Below are positions 44,949 through 53,271 of a DNA stretch of 64,000 bases, piece by piece. Position numbers and translations under genes: made by a program. The notes under the pieces were generated by a model. It was not told the origin of the DNA. It did not search any database and was given only the letters and a program-made list of their open reading frames with translations. Every line of letters starts with the position of its first letter. Within the stretch, counting starts at the first letter, position 1. This stretch comes from JBJXHN01 sp046233135 (GTDB lineage Bacteria > Pseudomonadota > Alphaproteobacteria > Rhodospirillales > Rhodospirillaceae). The stretch spans positions 372,001 through 436,000 of the forward strand of contig JBJXHN010000002.1 of the NCBI GenBank assembly GCA_046233135.1, given 5' to 3'.

Positions 44949-45752
44949 TTAAAATGCAGCCTCCCGCAGCCAGGTATCTAGACGAAGGGCTGCCTTTTCC
45001 CACGCCGGATCCAGCATCATGGCATGGCCGATACTGTCCATAAGGGCGAAATCGCCGGAGTGATAGGTGGCGGTGAACTCCGCTTCGTTGGCGGAAACGA
45101 ACGGGTCGTCGGTGCTGCCCATCACCAGCACCGGCAGGTCGGGACGCAGCGGCGTGCGCGGCACGTCCAGCCAAGTCAGGTCCAGGACGGCGCGGGCCGA
45201 TTCGGCCTGCATCATCGACCAGTAGCGCATGCCCACATGGGGCTCCAGAGGCAGGGCGAAGAGGGCTTTTTCCAGGCTGTGCGCGCTGGCCGCGCCGGGA
45301 CCCATGGTGTTCAGCCGCCACAGATTCAAATAGATGTCGGGGAAGCGTAGGGACATTGCCACCGCCCCGGTCAGTAGCCCGGTGGGGGGCACGGAACACA
45401 TCAGCACCGCCGCCGCCGCTTCGGCCTGTTCGAGGTATTTCTGTACCACCATGCCGCCCATGGAATGGCCGATCAGGATCGGCGGATGGTCCAGGGTGCC
45501 GGCCACGGCGGCCAAGTCGTCCACATAGTCGGCCAGGGAATGGCGATCCAGGGCCTCTGTCCCGCTGCTGCCGCCATGGCCGCGCAAGGACAGGGCACGG
45601 GCTTCCCAGCCGCGCGCGGCGAACCAGGGCAGGAAGTGTTCTTCCCAGCACCAGGCGCCGGTGAACGCGCCGTGGACAAACAACAGGGATGGACGGTCGG
45701 CCAGCGCGGGATCGGGGGGCTGCGGACGAGCGGTAATCACTTCAAGGGTCAT
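44949..45752 (-). CDS. Alpha/beta-fold hydrolase
   Basis: 267 residues from the ATG at 45752. Oxyanion region FVHGAFTGAWCW, nucleophile S97 in GHSMGG, an acidic residue in STDDPFVS and a histidine in IGHAMMLDP complete a serine-hydrolase triad. No signal peptide. Resembles lipase/esterase-type family members; substrate unknown. A longer in-frame start upstream is possible but not needed. Confidence 0.88.
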   Translation of the reverse strand: MTLEVITARPQPPDPALADRPSLLFVHGAFTGAWCWEEHFLPWFAARGWEARALSLRGHGGSSGTEALDRHSLADYVDDLAAVAGTLDHPPILIGHSMGGMVVQKYLEQAEAAAAVLMCSVPPTGLLTGAVAMSLRFPDIYLNLWRLNTMGPGAASAHSLEKALFALPLEPHVGMRYWSMMQAESARAVLDLTWLDVPRTPLRPDLPVLVMGSTDDPFVSANEAEFTATYHSGDFALMDSIGHAMMLDPAWEKAALRLDTWLREAAF

Positions 45753-46185
45753 GCGCCGGCTTCCAATGACGGGTGTGTGCTTTATGCAGCGGGACGGCCG
45801 CATGGTTGCCTGTTTGCGGCAGGGGGGCAAGACAATTCCCGGCCTAGCCCTTCGGTCTATTGACAGGCTCTCGCCGGGATCATTAATGCCCGGAGAGCGT
45901 TAAACATTCCCGTTTTCGGCTGTTTCGCGCCGGTCTTGCGGTGATGGCAAAGGTGTTTTGTTCCGGATGGGCCTCTCCGGTTCCGGACGTCCCGCGCAAG
46001 AAGGTGTCCGCTGTAAGCATCCTGTCATTGGGTTCCGGCCAGGGTGTGGATATTGTCATGTCCGTATTCGCGCATGGGGATCCGGCCTGAGGCCGGCCGG
46101 ATCGGGCCGGTTCGCGGCCTTGCGTGTGTGGTTTCCCTTTCCCCCGGCCGGCCGGCGTCCCCACGCCGGACGGTGGAGAAGACTG
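45753..46185. other. Divergent intergenic region before the RND operon
   Basis: 433 bases between the hydrolase and the efflux adaptor genes. It holds the promoter/operator at 45860-45898. The open frame that extends from here into the adaptor gene has no family similarity before 46186. Confidence 0.5.
45860..45898 (+). promoter_or_regulatory. Promoter with overlapping dyad, RND efflux operon
   Basis: TTGACA (45860-45865) and ATTAAT (45882-45887) are 16 bases apart. The -10 box lies inside an imperfect dyad, GCTCTC-GC-CGGG (45867-45878) and CCCGGAGAGC (45889-45898), centred on the palindrome CATTAATG. A repressor bound there would block RNA polymerase; no regulator gene is adjacent. Confidence 0.45.
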
Positions 46186-47388
46186 ATGAATCGTTCCGTC
46201 CTTCTGGCGCTGCTGATCGTGGCAGTGACCGGTGCATGGGTGGCGTCGGGCGTGCTGACCGAAGAACCGATGGACGAAGACGCCCTGCCGCCGCCGGCCC
46301 TGCGCGCGGACGAAACTGCCGGAACGGAGCTGCCCAAGGTGCGGGTGGAGGTGTCTACCGCCCGGGAACGGGCGCGCGATCTGGTGGTGACCGGCCGGAC
46401 CATGGCCGACCGCCAGGTGACCTTGAAGGCGGAGACCGACAGCCGGGTGGATGCGGTGCTGCCGGCCAAGGGCGACACCGTGGCCGCCGGCGATCTGGTG
46501 GTGCGGCTGGCCATCAACACCCGCGAAACCCAGCTGGACGAGGCCAAGGCCCTGCTGGCCCAGCGGGAGCTGGAATATGCCGCCGCCCGCCATTTGCAGC
46601 GCAGCAACATCACCTCCCGCACCTCGCTGGCCGAGGCCAAGGCCAATCTGGATGCGGCCCGCAGCCGGGTGGCGGACATGGAACTGGATCTCCAGCGGAC
46701 CGAAGTGCGCGCGCCCTTCAACGGCTCTTTCCAGGATAATCTGGTGGAGCAGGGGGACTATGTGCAGAAGGGCGAAGACCTGGCGGTGCTGGTGGACCTG
46801 GATCCCATCACCGTGGTCGGCCATCTGACCGAGCGGGATGTGGGCCGGGTGACCGTGGGTGGACCGGCGGCCGTGACCCTGGCGGACGGCACGGCGGCCG
46901 AAGGCCGGGTGACCTTCGTGTCCTCGGTGGCCGAAAGCGACACCCGCACCTTCCCGGTGGAAGTGGACGTGCCCAACCCCGACGGGCGCATCCCCCAGGG
47001 CATGACCGCCGAGATGCGCCTGCCCCTGAAGCCGGTGAAGGTGCATCTGGTCAGCCCGGCGGTGCTCGCCCTGGGGGCGGACGGTGCCATCGGGGTGAAG
47101 ATCGTCGACGAAAACGACCTGGTGCGGTTCGAAAAGGCCAACGTCGCCGGGGACGGGGCGGACGGCTTCTGGATCTCTGGCCTTCCCGACGAAATCCGCC
47201 TGATCACCGTCGGCCAAGCCTTTGTGGAAGAAGGCGCCAGGGTCCGGCCCATGACCAGCGAGGAAATCGCCGAGCAATCCCGCCGTCTGATGGAAGAGAC
47301 CGCCGCCGCCGCGCCGCCCGATCTGCCGGCGTCGGGGGAACCGGCTGCCGGGGGTCCGCCCTCGGGGGATGAGGGAGCCGGCCGATGA
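46186..47388 (+). CDS. RND efflux periplasmic adaptor subunit
   Basis: 400 residues from an ATG preceded by GGAGAAG. N-terminal membrane/lipid anchor (about 4-22), lipoyl half-motifs around a helical hairpin (LKAETDSRVDAVLPAKGDTV and RTEVRAPFNGSFQDNLVEQG), beta-barrel and a membrane-proximal domain; the C-terminus is a Pro/Gly/Ala-rich tail. Links the pump to an outer-membrane channel. No channel gene is present here. Coupled to the pump by ATGA overlap. Confidence 0.93.
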   Translation: MNRSVLLALLIVAVTGAWVASGVLTEEPMDEDALPPPALRADETAGTELPKVRVEVSTARERARDLVVTGRTMADRQVTLKAETDSRVDAVLPAKGDTVAAGDLVVRLAINTRETQLDEAKALLAQRELEYAAARHLQRSNITSRTSLAEAKANLDAARSRVADMELDLQRTEVRAPFNGSFQDNLVEQGDYVQKGEDLAVLVDLDPITVVGHLTERDVGRVTVGGPAAVTLADGTAAEGRVTFVSSVAESDTRTFPVEVDVPNPDGRIPQGMTAEMRLPLKPVKVHLVSPAVLALGADGAIGVKIVDENDLVRFEKANVAGDGADGFWISGLPDEIRLITVGQAFVEEGARVRPMTSEEIAEQSRRLMEETAAAAPPDLPASGEPAAGGPPSGDEGAGR

Positions 47389-50300
47389 AGCTGATCGATG
47401 CGGCCATGGACCGCAGCCGGACGGTGCTGGCCACGCTGGTGTTGATCCTGGTGGCCGGCACGGTTGCCTTCCTGTCGATCCCCAAGGAAAGCAGTCCCGA
47501 CATCCCGATCCCCATCATCTATGTCTCGATGACCCACCAGGGGATCTCGCCGGAAGATGCCGAGCGGCTGCTGATCCGTCCCATGGAGCAGGAGCTGAAA
47601 TCCGTCGAGGGGGTCAAGGAAATGCGTTCCACCGCCTATGAAGGCGGGGCCAACGTGCTGATGGAGTTCGAAGCGGGGTTCGACGCCGACGAAGCCAAGC
47701 GCGACGTGATGGAGAAGGTCGATATCGCCAAGGTCGACCTGCCTGACGAGACGGACGAGCCGTCGGTGAACGAGGTGAACCTGTCCCTGTTTCCGATCAT
47801 CACCGTCATCCTGTCCGGCGAGGTGCCCGAACGGGCGTTGGTGCGCACCGCCCGGGACCTACGCGACAGCCTGGAGACCATTCCGTCGGTGCTGGAAGCC
47901 GACATCGGCGGCGACCGGGAAGAGCAGGTGGAAATTATCGTCGACCCGGTGCGGGTGGAAAGCTACGGCCTGGGCGCGGAAGAAGTGTTGACGATGATCG
48001 CCCGCTCCAACCAGCTGGTGGCGGCCGGGGCGCTAGATACCGGCAAGGGGCGGTTCTCGGTCAAGGTGCCGGGAGTCTACAAGAACCTGGAAGACATGCT
48101 GAACCAGCCGGTGCGGGTGTCCGGCCAGGCAGCGGTGACCCTGGGTGACCTGTCGGAGATCCGCCGGTCCTTCAAGGATCCTGAGGGGTTCGCCCGGGCC
48201 AACGGCCACCAGGCGGTGACGCTGGAGATCAAGAAGCGGGTCGGCGAGAACGTCATCGACACCGTGGCCCAGGTGCGTGCCATGGTCGCCCGGGAGCAGG
48301 CCGCCTGGCCGCCGGGCATCAAGGTGGCCTTCACCCAGGACCAGTCCGAAGAAATCGCCCAGATGCTGTTCGACCTCGAAAACAGCGTGATCGCCGCCAT
48401 CCTGCTGGTGATGGTGGTGGTGGTCGCGGCCATGGGGTTGCGATCAGGAATCCTGGTGGGGGTTGCCATCCCCGGATCGTTCCTGCTGGCGATTCTGGTG
48501 CTCTATGCCATGGGGCTGACGGTGAACGTGGTGGTGCTGTTCGCCCTGATCCTGGCGGTGGGCATGCTGGTGGACGGCGCCATCGTCGTTACCGAATACG
48601 CCGACCGCAAGATGGCCGAGGGCGAGCCGGCCTCCCGGGCCTATGGCATGGCGGCCAAGCGCATGGCTTGGCCGGTGATCGCCTCGACGGCCACCACCCT
48701 GGCCGCCTTCATGCCGCTGCTGTTCTGGAGCGGCACCGTCGGCGAGTTCATGAAATTCCTGCCGATCACCCTGGTGGCCACCCTGACCGCTTCGCTGCTG
48801 ATGGCCCTGGTTTTCGTGCCGGTGCTGGGGCGCTGGATCGGCAAGCCCGGCGATGGCGACGACAGCGAGCTGATGAAGGCCCTGTCGGCGGAAACCCATG
48901 CGGACGTGCGCGACCTGAAGGGAATCACCGGCGCCTACGCCCGGCTGCTCGACGCCTGCCTGAAGCGGCCGGGGCTGGTGGTGGCCGGGGCGGTGGTCGC
49001 CCTGATCGGTGCCCAGATGCTCTATGGCGCCCTGGGCAAGGGCGTGGAGTTCTTCCCCTATGTCGAGCCGGAACAGGCCCAGGTGAAGGTGCACGCCCGG
49101 GGCAACCTGTCGATCCACGAGAAGGACGCCCTGGTGCGCCAGGTGGAAGAGCAGGTGCTGCATGTGCACGGGGTGGAGACGGTCTATACCCGCACCTTCA
49201 ACCGCCCGCCCCAGGACGCCGCCGAGGATATCATCGGCATCATCGGCGTGACCTATGTGGACTGGGAGGCCCGGCGGCCGTCCAAGGCGATCCTTCAGGA
49301 AATCCGCGACCGCTCCGCCCATCTGGCCGGGGTGACCGTGGAGCCGGAAGAACCGGACGCCGGCCCGCCCACCGGCAAGCCGGTGCAGGTGGAGCTGTCT
49401 TCCCGCCAGCCGGAGAAGCTGGACGACGCGGTGGTCCATGTGCTGGAAGGCTTCCACACCGTGGGCAACTTCCGCGACGTGGAGGATTCCCGCCCGGTGC
49501 CGGGCATCGAATGGCGGCTGTCGGTGGACCGGGCGCAGGCGGCCAAGTTCGGGGCGGACATCGGGGCGGTGGGCAATATGGTCAAGCTGGTGACCAACGG
49601 CCTGAAGGTGACCAGCTATCGCCCCGACGATGCGGATGACGAGGTGGACATCGTCGTGCGCTACCCCGACGCCTACCGCACCGCCGAGCAGCTGGACCGC
49701 CTGCGGGTGACCACAGACAAGGGCAACGTGCCGATCAGCCTGTTCGTCGACCGTGCCGCCGAGCCCAAGATCAGCGAACTGCGGCGGGTGGACCTGCGCC
49801 GGGTGATGACCGTGAAGGCCAATGTGGCCGACGGGATCCTGCCCGCCGATCAGGTGGAAAAGCTGCGTGCCTGGTTCGCCGCCAACCCCCTGGACCCGTC
49901 CGTGGACGTGCGCTTCAAGGGCGAGGACGAGGAGCAGCGCAAATCCGAAGTCTTCCTGGTGCAGGCCTTCGGAGTCGCCCTGTTCATCATGGCGATCATC
50001 CTGGTCACCCAGTTCAACAGCTTCTATTCCGCTTTCCTGATCCTGACGGCGGTGATCATGTCGACCATCGGCGTCATGCTGGGGCTGCTGCTGTTCGACC
50101 AGCCCTTCGGCATCATCATGAGCGGGGTCGGGGTGATCGCCCTGGCCGGCATCGTGGTCAACAACAACATCGTGCTGATCGATACCTTCGACCGCCTGAA
50201 GCTGGAATATCCGACGGTGCGGGATGCCATCCTGCACACCGGGGCGCAGCGCCTGAGGCCGGTGCTGCTGACAACGGTCACCACCATGCTCGGGCTGCTG

Positions 50301-50537
50301 CCCATGGTCTACCAGCTGAACATCGACTTCATCAGCCGTCATATCAGCATCGGGGCACCGTCAATGATGTGGTGGGCGCAGCTGGCCATTGCCGTGGTCT
50401 CCGGCCTGATGTTCGCCACCGTGCTGACCCTGGTGGTCACGCCCTGCATGCTGCAGCTTCGCGGCAACCTGCGAGGCTGGCTCGACCGCCGCAAGGCCCG
50501 TCGCGCCGGGGAGAAGGACGCCGTCTCTGTGGCCTGA
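47385..50537 (+). CDS. RND-family efflux pump (AcrB-type)
   Basis: 1050 residues, the normal size for a proton-driven tripartite pump with 12 membrane segments and two periplasmic loops. The fourth segment reads LAVGMLVDGAIVVTEYA, with one of the two usual aspartates replaced by G, as in several non-HAE1 branches. Substrate class cannot be told. It is co-translated with the adaptor. Confidence 0.94.
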   Translation: MKLIDAAMDRSRTVLATLVLILVAGTVAFLSIPKESSPDIPIPIIYVSMTHQGISPEDAERLLIRPMEQELKSVEGVKEMRSTAYEGGANVLMEFEAGFDADEAKRDVMEKVDIAKVDLPDETDEPSVNEVNLSLFPIITVILSGEVPERALVRTARDLRDSLETIPSVLEADIGGDREEQVEIIVDPVRVESYGLGAEEVLTMIARSNQLVAAGALDTGKGRFSVKVPGVYKNLEDMLNQPVRVSGQAAVTLGDLSEIRRSFKDPEGFARANGHQAVTLEIKKRVGENVIDTVAQVRAMVAREQAAWPPGIKVAFTQDQSEEIAQMLFDLENSVIAAILLVMVVVVAAMGLRSGILVGVAIPGSFLLAILVLYAMGLTVNVVVLFALILAVGMLVDGAIVVTEYADRKMAEGEPASRAYGMAAKRMAWPVIASTATTLAAFMPLLFWSGTVGEFMKFLPITLVATLTASLLMALVFVPVLGRWIGKPGDGDDSELMKALSAETHADVRDLKGITGAYARLLDACLKRPGLVVAGAVVALIGAQMLYGALGKGVEFFPYVEPEQAQVKVHARGNLSIHEKDALVRQVEEQVLHVHGVETVYTRTFNRPPQDAAEDIIGIIGVTYVDWEARRPSKAILQEIRDRSAHLAGVTVEPEEPDAGPPTGKPVQVELSSRQPEKLDDAVVHVLEGFHTVGNFRDVEDSRPVPGIEWRLSVDRAQAAKFGADIGAVGNMVKLVTNGLKVTSYRPDDADDEVDIVVRYPDAYRTAEQLDRLRVTTDKGNVPISLFVDRAAEPKISELRRVDLRRVMTVKANVADGILPADQVEKLRAWFAANPLDPSVDVRFKGEDEEQRKSEVFLVQAFGVALFIMAIILVTQFNSFYSAFLILTAVIMSTIGVMLGLLLFDQPFGIIMSGVGVIALAGIVVNNNIVLIDTFDRLKLEYPTVRDAILHTGAQRLRPVLLTTVTTMLGLLPMVYQLNIDFISRHISIGAPSMMWWAQLAIAVVSGLMFATVLTLVVTPCMLQLRGNLRGWLDRRKARRAGEKDAVSVA

Positions 50538-50659
50538 CCCTGACCGGAATCTCCCGGGAACGCCCCGGAGCCCCTTGCCTCGCCCGCCCACCGCCCTACT
50601 TTGGGCGGGGGCGGGGCATCGGGTGCAGGCAACGGGATCCACAGGGAACGGAGCGGTTC

Positions 50660-52009
50660 ATGGGAGACGGTGCAAACGAGGCCCTGCTGCTGGCGCGGCT
50701 GCAGTTCGCCTTCACGATCTCCTTCCACATCCTGTTCCCGGCCTTCACCATCGGCCTGGCCAGCTTTCTGGCGGTGCTGGAAGGCCTGTGGCTGTGGACC
50801 AGGCGAAGCCTCTACCTCGACCTCTTCCGTCATTGGACCAAGGTCTTCGCCCTGACCTTCGGCATGGGCGTGGTCTCGGGCATCGTCATGAGCTATGCCT
50901 TCGGCACCAACTGGGGACCGTTCTCCGAAGCCACAGGCTCCATCCTTGGGCCGCTGATGGGCTACGAGGTGCTGACCGCCTTTTTCCTTGAAGCGGGATT
51001 CCTGGGGGTGATGCTGTTCGGCCTGGGCCGGGTCGGCCCCCGGCTGCATTTCATGGCCACCCTGCTGGTGGCGGTGGGCACGCTGATCTCGGCCTTCTGG
51101 ATCCTCGCGGCCAATTCCTGGATGCATACCCCCGCCGGCTACGGGCTGACGCCGGAAGGAACCTTTCGGCCCGATGACTGGCTGGAGATCATTTTCAATC
51201 CCTCCTTCCCCTATCGCTTCCTGCACATGGTCACGGCCGCTTTTCTGACCACCGCCCTGGTGGTCGGGGCGGCGTCGGCCCGGCGCCTGCTGAAGGATGC
51301 GGGCGAGGAGGCGGCCCGCACCGCGTTTGCCATGGCCGTGGGGATGATTGCGGTGACCGCACCGGTGCAGATCCTGCTGGGCGACATGCACGGCCTGAAT
51401 ACCCTGGAGCATCAGCCCGCCAAGATCGCCGCCATGGAAGGCCACTGGCAGGACCAGGCTCCGGCCCCGCTGATCCTGTTCGGCCTGCCCGACGACGACG
51501 CCGAAGTGACCCGCTACGCCCTTGAGGTCCCCTACCTCGGTTCGCTGATCCTGACCCACAGCCTGGACGGTGAATTGAAGGGGTTGAGCAGCTGGGCGCC
51601 GGAGGACCGGCCGCCGATGATGGTGGTCTTCTGGTCGTTCCGGGTGATGGTCGGCCTGGGGTTGCTGATGGGCGTTCTGGGACTGTGGGGCGCCTGGAGC
51701 CTGTGGAAGAGGCGGCTGGTCCGGGACCGCCTGCTGCAACGCTTCGCCCTGGCCATGGGGCCGGCCGGTTTCGTGGCCATCCTGGCGGGCTGGATCACCA
51801 CCGAGGTGGGGCGTCAGCCCTGGCTGGTCTACGGCCTGATGCGCACCGCCGAGGGCGTCTCGCCGATCGGCGCACCGGGGGTGGCGGCCTCTCTCGCCGC
51901 CTTCGTGGTGGTCTATCTGGTGGTCTTCGGCACCGGTACCCTTTTTCTGCTGCGGATGATGGCGCGGCCGGTCACGCGTGTGGAGCGGGAGGCGCATCAT
52001 GGAGTTTGA
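50660..52009 (+). CDS. cydA: Cytochrome bd-type ubiquinol oxidase subunit I (CIO type)
   Basis: 449 residues, shorter than the E. coli protein because the Q-loop is short. FTISFHILFPAFTIGLASF, HMVTAAFLTTALVVG and GWITTEVGRQPWLVYGLMRT fit the cyanide-insensitive oxidase branch. It carries the three heme ligands by family. The next gene overlaps it by 11 bases. Promoter not identified; a GC-rich hairpin (about 50582-50618) precedes it and may end the RND transcript. Confidence 0.93.
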   Translation: MGDGANEALLLARLQFAFTISFHILFPAFTIGLASFLAVLEGLWLWTRRSLYLDLFRHWTKVFALTFGMGVVSGIVMSYAFGTNWGPFSEATGSILGPLMGYEVLTAFFLEAGFLGVMLFGLGRVGPRLHFMATLLVAVGTLISAFWILAANSWMHTPAGYGLTPEGTFRPDDWLEIIFNPSFPYRFLHMVTAAFLTTALVVGAASARRLLKDAGEEAARTAFAMAVGMIAVTAPVQILLGDMHGLNTLEHQPAKIAAMEGHWQDQAPAPLILFGLPDDDAEVTRYALEVPYLGSLILTHSLDGELKGLSSWAPEDRPPMMVVFWSFRVMVGLGLLMGVLGLWGAWSLWKRRLVRDRLLQRFALAMGPAGFVAILAGWITTEVGRQPWLVYGLMRTAEGVSPIGAPGVAASLAAFVVVYLVVFGTGTLFLLRMMARPVTRVEREAHHGV

Positions 52010-53006
52010 TCTGGCGTTGATCTGGGGCCTGCTGATCGCCCTTGCGGTCTTTCTCTACGTGGTCCTGGACGGCTTCGACCTGGGGATCGGGATCCTGTTT
52101 CCCTGGCTGGGCTCGGACCGGAACCGGGACGTGGCGATGAATTCGATCGCCCCGGTGTGGGACGGGAACGAGACGTGGCTGGTGTTGGGGGGCGGCGGGC
52201 TGTTTGCGGCCTTCCCCAAGGCCTATTCCATCCTGCTGACCGCTTTTTACGCGCCGCTGATCGCCATGCTGCTGGCTCTGATCTTCCGGGGCGTGGCTTT
52301 CGAATTCCGCTTCAAGGCCGTGAGCGCGCGGGGCAAGGCCGTGTGGTCCAGCGCTTTCTGGGCCGGCTCCACCCTTGCCGCCCTGTGCCAGGGGATCATG
52401 CTGGGGGCCTTCATCCAGGGGATCTATGTGCGCGACGGGGCCTATGCCGGGGGCTGGTTCGACTGGCTGACCCCCTTCACCCTGCTGACCGGTGCGGCGG
52501 TGGTGGCCGGCTATGCCATGCAGGGCGCCGGGTGGCTTGCCATGAAGGGGGAAGGGGACCTGCGGGAGCGCGCCTTCCGTTTCGCCGCCCGCTTCGGCGG
52601 GGTGACGGTGGCGGCCATCGTCCTGGTCAGCATCGCCACGCCCTTCGTCGCCCCGTCGGCGGCGGCCCGCTGGTTTTCCTGGCCGCATGTGCTTTATTCT
52701 GCCCCGGCGCCGCTGGCGGTCGCGGGGCTGACCTGGCTGCTGTTCACCAGCATCGTCAAACGGCGGGAGCGCACCACCTTCTTTTGCGGCCTGGGGCTGT
52801 TCGCCGCCAGCTACGGGGGGTTTGCCATCAGCAAGTATCCCTACCTGATTCCTCCGGCCTACACCTTCCGCGAGGTGGCCGCGGACCCGGCTGCGCTGGC
52901 GTTCCTGCTGCCCGGTGCCCTGGTGCTGCTGCCGGTCATCCTGGGCTACACCGCTTATGCCTATTGGGTGTTCCGGGGTAAGACGGCGGGGGAAGGCTAT
53001 CATTGA
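51999..53006 (+). CDS. cydB: Cytochrome bd-type ubiquinol oxidase subunit II (CIO type)
   Basis: 335-residue membrane protein starting MEFDLALIWGLLIALAVFLY with YVVLDGFDLGIGIL, PVWDGNETWLVLGGGGLFAAFP. The ATG at 51999 has GGGAGG six bases upstream and is preferred over an in-frame ATG seven codons earlier. Partner of cydA. Confidence 0.95.
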   Translation: MEFDLALIWGLLIALAVFLYVVLDGFDLGIGILFPWLGSDRNRDVAMNSIAPVWDGNETWLVLGGGGLFAAFPKAYSILLTAFYAPLIAMLLALIFRGVAFEFRFKAVSARGKAVWSSAFWAGSTLAALCQGIMLGAFIQGIYVRDGAYAGGWFDWLTPFTLLTGAAVVAGYAMQGAGWLAMKGEGDLRERAFRFAARFGGVTVAAIVLVSIATPFVAPSAAARWFSWPHVLYSAPAPLAVAGLTWLLFTSIVKRRERTTFFCGLGLFAASYGGFAISKYPYLIPPAYTFREVAADPAALAFLLPGALVLLPVILGYTAYAYWVFRGKTAGEGYH

Positions 53007-53145
53007 TCGCGACACAGGCTCTCCGGAACAGCGCCAGCCCGGCCGGTGGCGCCGGCTGGGCTGGTTCCTGCTGCTTTATGGGGCGGGCGTCGGCGCGGTG
53101 GCTCTGCTCGCCTGGATAGTCCGGGCGGTGATGCCTGGCGGATGA
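53002..53145 (+). CDS. DUF2474-type small subunit of cytochrome bd (CydX-like)
   Basis: About 47 residues: a basic stretch RQPGRWRRLGW then one membrane helix (WFLLLYGAGVGAVALLAWIV) and a short tail. DUF2474 proteins accompany CIO-type oxidases and probably stabilise the complex like CydX. No ATG or GTG fits close to cydB; the best start is a rare ATT at 53002, behind GGGGGAAGG, overlapping the cydB stop. An ATG at 52957 is the alternative. Confidence 0.65.
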   Translation: MDRDTGSPEQRQPGRWRRLGWFLLLYGAGVGAVALLAWIVRAVMPGG

Positions 53146-53164
53146 GCGGCCGGCTGCGTTATGC

Positions 53165-53265
53165 AGTCTTTTACGCGCCTTATGGCGCGGCGGCCGGTCA
53201 TGCCGCCGTAGGTGTGCGGTACCACGCGGCCTTGCCTCCCGGCGATGGGTGATACCCATCGCCGG
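53165..53265. repeat. Interspersed intergenic repeat, copy B
   Basis: TCTTTTACGCGCC (53167-53179), GCGCGGCGGCC (53185-53195), GCGGCCTTGCCTCCCG (about 53226-53241) and a 12-bp-stem hairpin with loop GAT (53239-53265) repeat the order of blocks seen at 16131-16231. The hairpin arms differ from copy A but covary, which suggests the structure is kept. It sits between the convergent DUF2474 and chemoreceptor genes. Confidence 0.7.
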
Positions 53266-53271
53266 TGGGTA

